DNA of 52,218 nt from Planctomycetota bacterium (GCA_021827645.1 JAKAVA010000019.1:1-52218), one strand, 5' to 3'. Positions 18,010 to 26,257 are shown, numbered from the stretch's first letter. Numbers and translations: made by a program. The notes: generated from the letters alone by a model not told the origin.

Positions 18010-18492
18010 TCAAGTATCGGAAGCACTGCCTGGATCAGCGTCCGGGGCCAGTGGATCCGCGTCCGGGGCCGGTGGAGGTGGGGCCGGGGGCGTTCGCCGA
18101 TCATTTCGGATGGCGACGCGAATGAGGGGGCCGAACACCAGAGGGAGGCAGGCGACGACCATGAATTCGTTGACGATGTATGAGTCGGCGAGCGCCCGGC
18201 TATAACTATGGGGTTCCCACACGGCCGCAATCACGCAGCGGCCGATGAAGTACAACAGTGGCATGCAGCCAACGTAAACGCCAATCCGCGCGGCCAGCGC
18301 CGCCCGGAACGGGAGCATCGCGATTGTGGCGGCCAGCCAGCAGGCCGAGACCGCCCAGTCTGCCGGGCCGCCCCAAGCGGGGTGCCGCAGCGCCGTGGCC
18401 AGAATCCCGGCGCTCGTCACGCCCGCGTACAGCCCGCAAAGGAGCAGAAGTGCCTTGGCGGCTCGCCGGAGAATATCTCGGTTAGGGTTCAT
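18010..18492 (-). CDS. Membrane protein coupled to RHS tip; candidate immunity protein
   Basis: A 160-residue protein with about four membrane helices (roughly 12-32, 46-62, 70-90 and 110-130) and a Pro/Asp-rich cytoplasmic tail. Its ATG overlaps the RHS stop as TAATG, so translation is coupled. In RHS and other polymorphic-toxin loci the gene directly after the toxin tip usually encodes its immunity protein, so that role is inferred from position; a membrane immunity protein would suit a toxin acting on the membrane. No family is recognised. GC content is high, as in its neighbours. Confidence 0.7.
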   Translation of the reverse strand: MNPNRDILRRAAKALLLLCGLYAGVTSAGILATALRHPAWGGPADWAVSACWLAATIAMLPFRAALAARIGVYVGCMPLLYFIGRCVIAAVWEPHSYSRALADSYIVNEFMVVACLPLVFGPLIRVAIRNDRRTPPAPPPPAPDADPLAPDADPGSASDT

Positions 18493-19676
18493 TAGGGCAG
18501 GTCACCACTGAAGGGCTCGGTCCAATTCCAATACGAGTTGAAGGGCGTGCCCACTTTGCTGAGCACCCAGCCAAAAGCGTCGGGCGCGAAATCGTACCAG
18601 TGGCCCCGCGCGTTCTCCAGCGTCCCCCATTGGTACCGGTCGTACCCGTCGAACTGTATCGTGCCGTGATAACTGACACTTCCGCATTCCCCCTTCGAGA
18701 CCACGGCCGAGCCGATAATGTTAACGTGTATCGATCCGAAACCGTAGAATCTGCTGCCGGGATTTAGCCAGCTCCCCGGCATGGTGTAGCTGAAATCCTT
18801 CACCTCGAACTTGACTGTGGTGTCCTGCCCCGGCCCCAGCCTCGCAGCGGCAGCCCTTACCTTTTCCAAGAGCTGCGCCTCGTACTGCGATTCCTCCTGT
18901 TTGAGCTGTGAAGACCCCTCAACAGCCGCCAAGAAACTCCGCCCGACGATGCGTATGTGAACGCCGCCGCCAAGCTCGAAGTGCTGCAGCATTGTCACGC
19001 TGTTCGCATCCTGCCAAGTCTCGGGTGTCGACAGGCCCCACGGGGGCAGCGATCCGATGTCGAGGCCGGCACCCCCTTGCCAGTAGGGCGTCAAGCCATA
19101 CCACGGATAGACTAGCTCCCCGCCGCCACCGGCGATCCCGGTCGGCGCCCAGGTAACCGTGAGGCTACCATCCGGCCCAAGCGAGACGGATCTCAGCCCC
19201 GCCGCATCCACATTCCCCGTCGGCGAGGAATTGACGAATTGGTAGGTATTGGCGCCGTTAATATATTGGGCCGGGTCCTGCTCCATCCACCGGCCAAGGC
19301 TCGGCGAATAATCGCGGTTGCGTTCGTAATACCGCCCCGTCACCGCATCCAGCGTCATCCCCTGATACAGATTATTCACCAGCGGCTGCGTGCCCGCTGG
19401 CGGCGTGCTCCAATCGGCATTGAGTACCGTGATCGTGCCGTACGGACTGTAAACATACCGCTGCACCACGCCCCATGTGCCGCTCGTGCTGTTGTAGCCC
19501 ACCACCGCCGTGGTGTCCCAGTTCGCATCCTGCGTAAAGTATAAACGCGGATCAGGTGACGAGATTTTGGCGCCAGGATTTTTCTGCTGCGAGAGGTAGG
19601 CAAAATGCTCCCACCACAACGGTGCAACGGCAGGCGGCCTTTCTCGCCGCACCAGCTTCTCACCAATCCCAACCAT
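18492..19676 (-). CDS. Orphan RHS tip with unassigned C-terminal domain
   Basis: The 394-residue frame contains the end of an RHS shell: VVQRYVYSPYGTITVLN, then YYERNRDYSPSLGRWMEQDP and YINGANTYQFVNSSPTGNVD, the RHS-associated core. The ~2,000 residues of YD repeats that normally precede it are missing; the first ~45 residues before LYFTQDANWD are unlike RHS and probably a junction. After the core, ~230 residues form the variable tip, with a strand-rich end (VKDFSYTMPGSWLNPGSRFY, later DGYDRYQWGTLENARGHWYD) that I cannot assign to a toxin family. Without a shell or secretion signal it is probably a displaced cassette. Expression is uncertain. Confidence 0.8.
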   Translation of the reverse strand: MVGIGEKLVRRERPPAVAPLWWEHFAYLSQQKNPGAKISSPDPRLYFTQDANWDTTAVVGYNSTSGTWGVVQRYVYSPYGTITVLNADWSTPPAGTQPLVNNLYQGMTLDAVTGRYYERNRDYSPSLGRWMEQDPAQYINGANTYQFVNSSPTGNVDAAGLRSVSLGPDGSLTVTWAPTGIAGGGGELVYPWYGLTPYWQGGAGLDIGSLPPWGLSTPETWQDANSVTMLQHFELGGGVHIRIVGRSFLAAVEGSSQLKQEESQYEAQLLEKVRAAAARLGPGQDTTVKFEVKDFSYTMPGSWLNPGSRFYGFGSIHVNIIGSAVVSKGECGSVSYHGTIQFDGYDRYQWGTLENARGHWYDFAPDAFGWVLSKVGTPFNSYWNWTEPFSGDLP

Positions 19677-19691
19677 ACGAAAATCCCAACG

Positions 19692-19955
19692 CTACGCCAG
19701 AGCCTTGCCACGGCCTGCGGCTACGCGATCATAGAGTGCGTCAGGAGCCAAATCAGCCCCGTTTGGCCAACACACCACGCCAAACTCATCCACGTAAACC
19801 TGAGCAAAAAGCTTCTCATCGAGCAGTGGCTCAAATACCTCCCCAAATAATCGGCTAGACAAATCCACGCCGCCCCGAAGGCCATCTTCAAACTCGACCT
19901 CCAGCCTGAAGCCGGAGATCGCACGTGCACGTTTTACCCTTTTATTGTTATTCAT
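19692..19955 (-). CDS. DUF2442 family protein
   Basis: An 87-residue protein of the DUF2442 family, recognised by FRLEVEFEDGLRGGVDLSSR and the FAQVYVDEFGVVCWPNGADL segment followed by a LAPDALYD tail. Family members are usually encoded next to DUF4160 proteins and are regarded as toxin-antitoxin-like pairs. Here the partner gene survives only as the 3' fragment just upstream, six bases away. It lies between the RHS tip and a repeat copy. Complete in length for the family. Confidence 0.85.
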   Translation of the reverse strand: MNNNKRVKRARAISGFRLEVEFEDGLRGGVDLSSRLFGEVFEPLLDEKLFAQVYVDEFGVVCWPNGADLAPDALYDRVAAGRGKALA

Positions 19956-19961
19956 CGCTGA

Positions 19962-20069
19962 TTACTCCAGAGGATCGATCTGCCTCAGTGGTTTATGTTC
20001 TGCCGCCAAAGCCCAGTCGGTCAATAGCTCCTGCCGATGCAAAGCCGCCCACTCAAGCACCATTGCCAT
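19962..20069 (-). pseudogene. 3' fragment of a DUF4160 gene
   Basis: About 35 codons reading VLEWAALHRQELLTDWAL and then PLRQIDPLE before TAA. This is the characteristic C-terminus of DUF4160 proteins (ELL.NW...PL..I.PL). The N-terminal half with the HxPPHFH segment is missing: upstream of the fragment the DNA turns into the 20079-20181 repeat. The gene was probably cut by the recombination that placed the repeat. The frame is too short for standard gene calling. Confidence 0.75.
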
Positions 20070-20078
20070 CGCACTCTT

Positions 20079-20181
20079 CACCGGTGCATTCGCGCAACAG
20101 AATTTTATTGATCACGACCATGCCACGGCCTCAAATCGGAATCACTACTGAAATCATAATGCGCCGGGCCGGTGCGCGGAA
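20079..20181 (-). repeat. RHS-array direct repeat, copy 2
   Basis: Contains the shared string CACCGGTGCA, then CAACAGAATTTTATTGAT, as in the copy at 22991-23314, and the GCGCCGGGCCGG..GCGGAA end as at 17556-17629. It bridges the two variants of the repeat. It lies directly upstream of the truncated DUF4160 fragment and downstream of the Sel1-repeat gene. Confidence 0.7.
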
Positions 20182-20272
20182 GCCCCTGCCCGATTGCCGC
20201 CATCCAAAAAATTTCACGACGCCCGGCGGTAGCTCTTTGCAGGTGGCTGCCCACGGTATCCCGTAGTACCCC

Positions 20273-21307
20273 TCAACCCCGCAGGTGCTCGTCGGGCAAA
20301 ATAATGTGGTCTTTAACTATCGTGGCGCGTGGCTTCAACACGCAATCTCGTAGGCGCTTCTCGGCCAGGGTGTCCCCGTTTGCAATTGCCCGCAGGTACC
20401 ACCTCGCGGCGCGGCCCCACCGCCCATCCGCCAGGGCTTTGGTGGAGTAGCGCAGCCCCAGCTGTGACATCGAGAAGACGTCACCATGTTCGGCGGCCCG
20501 TCGTGTCCAGAGCCACGAGAGTCTCCGGCTTTTGGGCACCCCTTTTCCGGTGGCGTAGAGGAAGCTGAGCAGGATCATGCCACGTACGCTGCCGGCCCTC
20601 GCCGCGCGCCTCAACCATTTTATGGCCCCGCCCGGGGCACTTTCTGAGAAGCGGGCGCTGCCCAAGTAGGCCATCGCGTCGGCGTTTCCCGAGGCCGCCG
20701 CGGACTTCAGCAACGCGATGCTCCGCTTTTCGTCGCGCCCCACCAGCAGCCCCATGCTGTAAAGCAGGGCCAGGTCGCATTTGCCGGCGGGTGTCCCGGC
20801 TGCCCGCAGAAATATCAAGAGCAGCCGGCGCCGCTTTGGCCCTGTGATCGGGTGCATCCCGATGTTATCCCGAAGCGAATCCAGCGCGTTCAAACATCCT
20901 CGTGAGGCCGCCCACGCGAAATAGGTGTCCGCCGTATAGGGCGACTTTGCCACGCCCCTGCCGTTTTGGTAGAGCTTACCGATCTCAAGCAATCCCCCCG
21001 GATTGCCTTCGGCCGCCGCGAGGGTCGCCCAGCATATCGCGCGGGTGGGGGCCGTATTTTTTGCGCCGCCAATGCCATCGGCAAAGAGCCTCGCGAGCCA
21101 GATGGCCGCGAGGGTGTTTCCCTTGGCCGCGCTTGCCTCCAGCAGCGGCAACGCCCCAGATGGCTTGCGCTCCGCAATCAATAGCATCGCACGCAGGAGG
21201 GGTTGCCGCCCGATCCCCAGCCAAGCGTCGGGCCGCGCCCTCGCGGGCGCGCGGGTGGGGACGAGAGCGAGGGTTGCGGCGACCGCAACGGCGATGGACT
21301 TTTCCAC
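20273..21307 (-). CDS. Secreted Sel1-repeat protein
   Basis: A 344-residue protein with a signal peptide (first ~25 residues) and about seven Sel1-like helical repeats with the typical GN..A...L.....G..G pattern, for example GNPGGLLEIGKLYQNGRGVA, GNADAMAYLGSARF and GDVFSMSQLGLRYS. Such repeats form solenoids that bind proteins or peptidoglycan-modifying partners. The start is GTG seven bases after GGAGG. It occupies its own block between two copies of the RHS-array repeat; Sel1 proteins sometimes act as immunity or adaptor proteins in toxin loci, which is only a positional suggestion here. Confidence 0.85.
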   Translation of the reverse strand: MEKSIAVAVAATLALVPTRAPARARPDAWLGIGRQPLLRAMLLIAERKPSGALPLLEASAAKGNTLAAIWLARLFADGIGGAKNTAPTRAICWATLAAAEGNPGGLLEIGKLYQNGRGVAKSPYTADTYFAWAASRGCLNALDSLRDNIGMHPITGPKRRRLLLIFLRAAGTPAGKCDLALLYSMGLLVGRDEKRSIALLKSAAASGNADAMAYLGSARFSESAPGGAIKWLRRAARAGSVRGMILLSFLYATGKGVPKSRRLSWLWTRRAAEHGDVFSMSQLGLRYSTKALADGRWGRAARWYLRAIANGDTLAEKRLRDCVLKPRATIVKDHIILPDEHLRG

Positions 21308-21359
21308 TTGTGGGCCTCCATATTCTCCGGCAACCCGCCCGCACGCCGCTTGGGCAAAT

Positions 21360-21590
21360 CTAGATGCCGGCAGACGCGAAGATCATTTCTTGGACGGCCT
21401 CGCCGACCGCGTCGGCGGTCCCCGGCATTAATTTCAGCCCGGGCTTTTTCGGCGGACCGCCGGACGGCCAAAGGCTCGGGGTGCTGCGATGGTTGCGGGT
21501 CACCGGTGCTCGGTTTTCGGAGTTGCAGTGGTGGATGCGACTGTCCGCGCAAATGTCCTTATCGCCACCGCACCCCTCACCGGTGCATCC
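21360..21590 (-). pseudogene. RHS-derived fragment linked to repeat copy 3
   Basis: On the minus strand the open frame reads ...ENRAPVTRNHRSTPSL and then diverges to PSGGPPKKPGLKLMP. The same ENRAPVTRN..RTPSL string in the later copy runs on into RHS core sequence, so this is a shorter remnant of the same end joined to unrelated sequence. It has no start signal and is not expected to be functional. Confidence 0.45.
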
Positions 21591-21814
21591 AAGCATCAGA
21601 ATTTTATTGATCGCGACCATACGAGCCCCGACATTTCAATATCTATGAAGAACGATAACGCGCGGGGCAGGCGGAATCAAACGGCGTGCGAGACGTCCGC
21701 CCCCAATTACCTGATGCCCTTTCCGACGTTACCGCCGGCAAGCCGGCGGCTATATGGCGGCGCTGTCGCCCGTCCCCTGCGTTCCCCTGCGGCCCCTAAG
21801 GTTAAATCGGTTTC
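21473..21814 (-). repeat. RHS-array direct repeat, copy 3 (long)
   Basis: A repeat of about 340 bases, nearly identical by eye to 22991-23314 over long strings such as ACGAGCCCCGACATTTCAAT and GCGGAATCAAACGGCGTGCG. It contains a perfect hairpin CCGCCGGC-AA-GCCGGCGG at 21732-21749 followed by CTATATGGCGG, and ends in GTTAAATCGGTTTC. The interval 21815-22184 after it holds no recognisable gene and probably contains the promoter of the MntA/HepT pair. Confidence 0.9.
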
Positions 21815-22184
21815 GCGGTTGACAGGTGTTAACTGCGGTGGCCGCAAGAGTGCGTATCATGGGGCATATGACCATGCGACATCACCATGAGCAAATTCGA
21901 GAAACTCGTAGAGCGACGTCTGCGGGCGCTGCCGCCCGGCAGGCCAAAAAAAAATGCAAGAGCCTGATTCGCAATGGTACTGCACATCGCACACCCAGGA
22001 TTTAATAGGTGACTGCCTTTTGTATTATCGGACACCGCACTGGCATGTCGAATGCTCAGGCGAGTCCGTCCGCTACACGGTAAAGATGTGACTCGTTATA
22101 CTTGAAACACTGGTTCGGATCGCAGATGGTACCGGGCTTGGATCCGGGAACAGGGTGCGTCCAAATTTGGATCAGAGGTAGCCA

Positions 22185-22475
22185 ATGAAGCCATCGGAGG
22201 CCCTGCAAAATAATCGTGCCGCAGTCCTAAAAGCCGCGACAACGATTGGAGCACGCAACGTACGTGTGTTCGGCTCCGTAGTGCGTGGGGAGGATACGGA
22301 CGGCAGCGATCTTGATTTGCTGGTGGATGTTCCGCGGGGATTCACTCTTCTTGACATGGTGCGTCTGCAGACAGCCATCGAACGGCAATTGGGCGTTGCT
22401 GTGGATGTTCTGACCGCTTCCGATATTCCCGCCCGATTCCGTGAGCGGGTTGTGCAGGAGGCCAGACCGATATGA
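22185..22475 (+). CDS. mntA: MntA-type nucleotidyltransferase antitoxin
   Basis: A 96-residue minimal nucleotidyltransferase. The catalytic signature GS-X10-DXD is complete (Gly30, Ser31, Asp42, Asp44), followed by LLVDVPRG. Proteins of this type neutralise HepT toxins by adenylylating (AMPylating) a tyrosine next to the HepT active site. The stop overlaps the hepT start by four bases (ATGA), the usual gene order for the pair. A weak GAGGT motif lies seven bases before the ATG. The pair is intact and occupies the block between repeat copies 3 and 4, on the strand opposite to its neighbours. Confidence 0.93.
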   Translation: MKPSEALQNNRAAVLKAATTIGARNVRVFGSVVRGEDTDGSDLDLLVDVPRGFTLLDMVRLQTAIERQLGVAVDVLTASDIPARFRERVVQEARPI

Positions 22476-22819
22476 ACAGGACCTCGCGCGATTCGGAATA
22501 CCTGCTGCACATTTGCCATGCTATTGACCGAATGCAACGCTATTTGGCCGGGAAGAGCGAATCGGACTTCATGGCGGATGAGCTGATTCAGGATGGCGTT
22601 TTGCGGAACTTGGAGGTTATTGGTGAGGCGGTGACCAAGCTGAGTGCGGAACTGAAATCCATACACAGCGATATACCGTGGCATGAAATATCGGGCATGC
22701 GCAATCGGCTTATCCACGGTTACATGGAAGTGAATATGGAAATCGTCTGGAACACCGTGCAGAAAGTGGTGCCGGGGTTCCTGATAAGAGTACGGGAGAT
22801 TCGAGATTCACTTCATTAA
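22472..22819 (+). CDS. hepT: HepT-type HEPN ribonuclease toxin
   Basis: A 115-residue helical HEPN protein (DUF86 family). The RNase motif R-X4-H-X-Y is intact: Arg77, His82, Tyr84 in RNRLIHGY. Tyr84 is the residue that MntA partners modify. Upstream VLRNLEVIGEAVTKLS is the conserved helix of the family. It overlaps mntA by four bases and forms a toxin-antitoxin pair with it. No sign of damage. Confidence 0.94.
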   Translation: MNRTSRDSEYLLHICHAIDRMQRYLAGKSESDFMADELIQDGVLRNLEVIGEAVTKLSAELKSIHSDIPWHEISGMRNRLIHGYMEVNMEIVWNTVQKVVPGFLIRVREIRDSLH

Positions 22820-22904
22820 GCCGCCGTAACTGTGGCTCCCATCCCTGAAAATTCACGCGGTCGGCGATTGTAAATCGATCATTCCCTTCGGCCATGTTGC
22901 CGGG

Positions 22905-23010
22905 GTTCTCCTCCGGCGGGGAATTGACGAATTGGCACGTATTGGCACCGTCGATGTACCGGGCCGCGTCCTGTTCCATCCGGCGGCCGAGGCTCGGGGT
23001 GCGGCGACGG
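22905..23010 (-). pseudogene. RHS core fragment
   Basis: The minus strand encodes TPSLGRRMEQDAARYIDGAN followed by TCQFVNSPP, clearly homologous to PSLGRWMEQDPAQYINGANT and YQFVNSSP of the RHS tip at 18492-19676. Substitutions at usually invariant positions (W to R, DP to DA) and loss of both ends show that it is decaying. It overlaps the start of repeat copy 4, tying the repeat to an RHS locus. Confidence 0.8.
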
Positions 23011-23314
23011 TTGCGGGTTACCGGTGCTCGGTTTTCGGCATTGCGGTGGTGGACGCGACTGTCCGTACAAATGTCGTTATCGCCGGCGCACCCCTCACCG
23101 GTGCAGACAGGCAACAGAATTTTATTGATGGCAACCATACGAGCCCCGACATTTCAATATCTATGAAGAACGATAACGCGCGGGGCAGGCGGAATCAAAC
23201 GGCGTGCGAGACGTCCGCCCCCCAATTACCTGATGCCCTTTCCGACGTTACCGCCGGCAAGCCGGCGGCTATATGGCGGCGCAGTCGCCCGTCCCCGGCG
23301 GTTAAATCGGTTTC
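22991..23314 (-). repeat. RHS-array direct repeat, copy 4 (long)
   Basis: Second long copy, matching 21473-21814 in order and orientation, including the hairpin CCGCCGGC-AA-GCCGGCGG at 23251-23268 and the CTATATGGCGG string after it. Near the end the two copies differ by a short insertion or deletion before GTTAAATCGGTTTC. To its right (23315-23573) are a CCGGTGGA hairpin and a string shared with 17337-17360, but no gene. Confidence 0.9.
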
Positions 23315-23353
23315 TCTCCTTGCGGGCATGACCCACTTTCACCGGGGTGGAAA

Positions 23354-23374
23354 CCGGTGGAATAAATCCACCGG
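23354..23374. repeat. Hairpin repeat CCGGTGGA-N5-TCCACCGG, copy 2
   Basis: The same perfect 8-bp inverted repeat as at 17384-17404, with loop ATAAA instead of TTTAT, so it is the reverse complement. The following GGCTCGCA also occurs after the degenerate third copy at 32731-32760. Confidence 0.7.
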
Positions 23375-23573
23375 CTCGCATCTGCGATCGTCGTGATGCG
23401 TCCGCTCTGCGGCGCGGGCGGATGGATGTCGCGGACATCGAATGGGGCGGATTGGGCGCAAGCAGCGGACCGCGGCCACCAGCGGCACATTAGCCCGCAG
23501 CGTCCCGAGGGCGAAGGGTGAGCCCTTGTAGGCGGGTTAGCGCGTCACCTTATCTCATATTCAGGCGATCAGC

Positions 23574-24623
23574 TCATCGACGGGTTGGCGTTTGGCATGC
23601 CAGCCACCCCCCTGCGAAAAGGGAGTTAAACGCAATGCGTATCTGATCGGGAGAGAAACGCGATTTGCGTTCGTTCCACGCATAAACCTTGGCCGCCGCG
23701 CTGTCAGCATCACGGGCCGCCTCACGCGTCGCAACCCAGTGCACGGTTGCCAGCAATTCCAATCCGAATGGTGACTCGAACCCCTCGACAAGGCGACTAA
23801 CACGCTCGAAGCGAGCGCAAGTGGGTGGCATATCCTTCAGAAAAGCCAGTGCCGCTTTTACCGCGCCGGGGGCCGGCCTAAGCTGCTTTCGCGGTGCATC
23901 GCCCCCTTCTGCATAGCCGATGATCAGGTGTCCCTCGATTGCAGTTAGCACGTGCCGAAGGTTTTCCGCATATGGGCCGTAGGTGTGCTTAACAAATTTG
24001 AGACGAAGTGGTTCCCCCGCCTCCTGCATGAAATACATTAATTTATGAACTTCCAAGAGCGTGATGGAAGGGTCCATCAATCCGCCGAGATACCGGTGGA
24101 TGAGGACGACGAGCGCCGCTCGACCAGGGGTCATTGATGGATTCTGCCGTGGCCGCAGTTTCGGTGTCAGGCCGGCGGGTTCGAAGATGCGGATATGAAC
24201 GCGGTCGCTGCCGCGAAACGCCTCGATAATGAGCGGCTTTATCTCCGTCCAATCCAGCCCACCGAGGCCGCTGCCGAGGGGTGGAACCGCGACCGAACGG
24301 ATACCGCGAGTGTGAATTTCCTCCACCAATGCGCGCAGCCCGGCCTCAATGTCCTCAAGCCGGCTTTTTGCCCGCCAGTGGCGTTTGGTCGGAAAGTTGA
24401 TGATGAATTTCGGGTTGCCAAGTTTTCCAGTTTCGAACATGAACATTTTGCCCGGCCGCACCTCTCCTCTTTCGCATGCGGCCTCGTAGGCCCGGAAATT
24501 ATCGGGGAACGCGTTTCTGAATTGAAGCGCTATCCCCCGCCCCATCACGCCGACACAGTTGACGGTATTAACCAACGCTTCCACGTCGGCCTCCAATATA
24601 TCCCCTGTGGTAAATTCGATCAT
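23574..24623 (-). CDS. darG: DarG-type macrodomain antitoxin
   Basis: A 349-residue protein with an N-terminal macrodomain (1-~155) and a C-terminal helical domain (~165-349). The ADP-ribose-binding motifs are present: NTVNCVGVMGRGIALQF and VPPLGSGLGGLDW. DarG removes ADP-ribose from DNA bases and also binds the DarT toxin through its C-terminal domain, which here starts with a KLMYFMQEAG-like helix. It starts 12 bases after the DarT stop, the standard operon order. It appears intact although its toxin gene carries a stop codon. Confidence 0.93.
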   Translation of the reverse strand: MIEFTTGDILEADVEALVNTVNCVGVMGRGIALQFRNAFPDNFRAYEAACERGEVRPGKMFMFETGKLGNPKFIINFPTKRHWRAKSRLEDIEAGLRALVEEIHTRGIRSVAVPPLGSGLGGLDWTEIKPLIIEAFRGSDRVHIRIFEPAGLTPKLRPRQNPSMTPGRAALVVLIHRYLGGLMDPSITLLEVHKLMYFMQEAGEPLRLKFVKHTYGPYAENLRHVLTAIEGHLIIGYAEGGDAPRKQLRPAPGAVKAALAFLKDMPPTCARFERVSRLVEGFESPFGLELLATVHWVATREAARDADSAAAKVYAWNERKSRFSPDQIRIAFNSLFAGGWLACQTPTRR

Positions 24624-24635
24624 TGCAGCCTCTGC

Positions 24636-25283
24636 TTAATAATACCAATCTCGCTTAATTTCAATCAGCGGCCTGTTTACGGCCTGCGACAGGTTTTTTT
24701 CCAATTTCTCCGCGATGTTTTTCGATGCAACTCCGATACGCTCAATAAGGTGCCACGGAAATTTTGCCTCCACGAGAAACTCAGCCTGTTTCCCTTCCTT
24801 GACGTCGGCCCGGGTGAAGTCCCTTGCCGCAACAGCCGCCCAGTTAATCTTCGGCAGCTGATCCAAGTCGGCAAGGAATTCGGCGTATTGGGCGCCCGCG
24901 TTCGACAACGAGAATGCCCATCTGAATTTGTCATCATTCGCCCACCGCACCGCACGGTACAAATCCGCTTCCAAATGCACAATCGGCCCTTGGCCGCCCT
25001 TATAGGGAAGGTCCGGCTAATTTCCACAATGAATGACGAACAGCATAATCGAGCGGGGGCAGAAATAGAAAGGGACGCAATCACCGACGAACAGTCCCCG
25101 GTGGCAGGAGACGGGAAGCTCCCGCCTGCGCCGCTTGATGCGGGGAAGGCCGATACCCTGAACGCCGCTCCGGGATGCAATTTTTGCATCCGCCATCAAC
25201 CAGCCTTCCGCCGCAATCCGGCCGACATTCTCGACATGCACAATATGATAAATCTTTGGCTGAGCGGGTACAGTTGAGGCCAT
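24636..25283 (-). pseudogene. darT: DarT DNA ADP-ribosyltransferase with in-frame amber codon
   Basis: The frame from ATG 25283 encodes PKIYHIVHVENVGRI (NAD-binding start), GLPRIKRRRRELPV, then GDCVPFYFCPRSIMLFVIHC and GN, then a TAG at 25017-25019 (codon 89), then in the same frame PDLPYKGGQGPIVHLEADLY and the rest, ending IKRDWYY. The ADP-ribosylating loop with KQAEFLV, containing the family's catalytic Glu, is intact after the stop. There is no frameshift: a single codon interrupts an otherwise full DarT (~215 codons). GGGAG lies about ten bases before the ATG. It may be an inactivating mutation, a read-through or a sequencing error. The stretch 25284-25600 upstream holds no other gene. 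Confidence 0.9.
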
Positions 25284-25600
25284 TTCCAAGGTGCTCCCTT
25301 TTTTGTGAGGCGCCAACCGGCAGCACAATCGCTGGAGCGAGGCCATTTGCCGCCAGGCGCTATATCCGCTGCCCCCCCGGAAAGGCCCGGCTTCGGAGCA
25401 ATTGAATTTCATCGATTCTCCGGAACGCCGCTCCCGCTCCTACGCATTCGCCCGGATGAAAGTTTAATATGGGGCCGGGGCGCCGGCAAACCCTCAGCCT
25501 CCCGACCTCTGCCCACGCTTGCAATATCGGCCGGAGCCGTATAATCCAGAGTGCGGTGCAAAGGGCCCCGCGGAAGCTGACCTATGAAAGGAGACCGAAG

Positions 25601-26257
25601 ATGAAAATATTTATTGATACCGGCAGTCTTGAAGAGATCAAGAAGGCCAATGAACTGGGTGTACTCGATGGCGTGACGACCAATCCCTCGCTGATCGCGA
25701 AGGAAAAGGGCGTGGATTTTCACACCCGCATCCGCGAGATATGTCAGGTGGTCAAAGGGCCGGTAAGTGCGGAGGTGGTCAGCACCGACGCCCCCAGCAT
25801 GCTCAAGGAAGCGGAGGAATTGATCAAGATTGCGCCGAATGTCACCATTAAACTCCCCACCATCGCGGAAGGCGTCAAGGCGTGCAAAATCCTCTCCGAA
25901 CGGGGTGTGAAGGTGAATATGACGCTGATCTTTCAGCCGCTGCAGGCCCTGCTGGTGGCCAAGGCGGGGGCAACCTTTTGCTCGCCGTTCCTCGGGCGTC
26001 TGGATGATATCGGTCAGGACGGAATGAATCTGATCCGGGAAATCCGCACGATTTACAACAACTACGGCTTCAAGACGCAGATTCTTGCCGCCAGCATCCG
26101 CAGTCCTCTGCATCTGGTGCAGGCGGCGATGATTGGTTCGGATGTAGCGACCGTGCCGTACAAGGTGCTGGAAGAAGTTCTGCGTCATCCGCTCACCGAT
26201 TCGGGACTGAAGAAATTCCTTGAAGATTGGGAAAAATCGCATGCCTCCAAGGCGTGA
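25601..26257 (+). CDS. Transaldolase-like fructose-6-phosphate aldolase family
   Basis: A 218-residue small transaldolase of the FSA/MipB family. It starts [20 protein letters not shown] and has the [14 protein letters not shown] loop; Lys84 in [11 protein letters not shown] is the Schiff-base lysine, and [20 protein letters not shown] forms the next strand. Members act as transaldolase (sedoheptulose-7-P plus glyceraldehyde-3-P) or fructose-6-P aldolase, which sequence length alone cannot separate. AAAGGAG precedes the ATG by seven bases. The methyltransferase gene overlaps its 3' end by 17 bases, so they may share a transcript. Confidence 0.94.
   Translation: MKIFIDTGSLEEIKKANELGVLDGVTTNPSLIAKEKGVDFHTRIREICQVVKGPVSAEVVSTDAPSMLKEAEELIKIAPNVTIKLPTIAEGVKACKILSERGVKVNMTLIFQPLQALLVAKAGATFCSPFLGRLDDIGQDGMNLIREIRTIYNNYGFKTQILAASIRSPLHLVQAAMIGSDVATVPYKVLEEVLRHPLTDSGLKKFLEDWEKSHASKA

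Noticed and set aside
17567..18013. 148-codon minus-strand frame after the membrane protein
   Set aside because: It runs through a repeat copy, lacks a ribosome binding site, and alternative frames look equally protein-like; probably degraded sequence.
20079..23314. CRISPR array or integron attC sites
   Set aside because: The repeats are ~100-340 bp, unevenly spaced by whole genes, and no cas or integrase gene is present; they do not have the short regular repeat-spacer form, and no attC core pair was seen.
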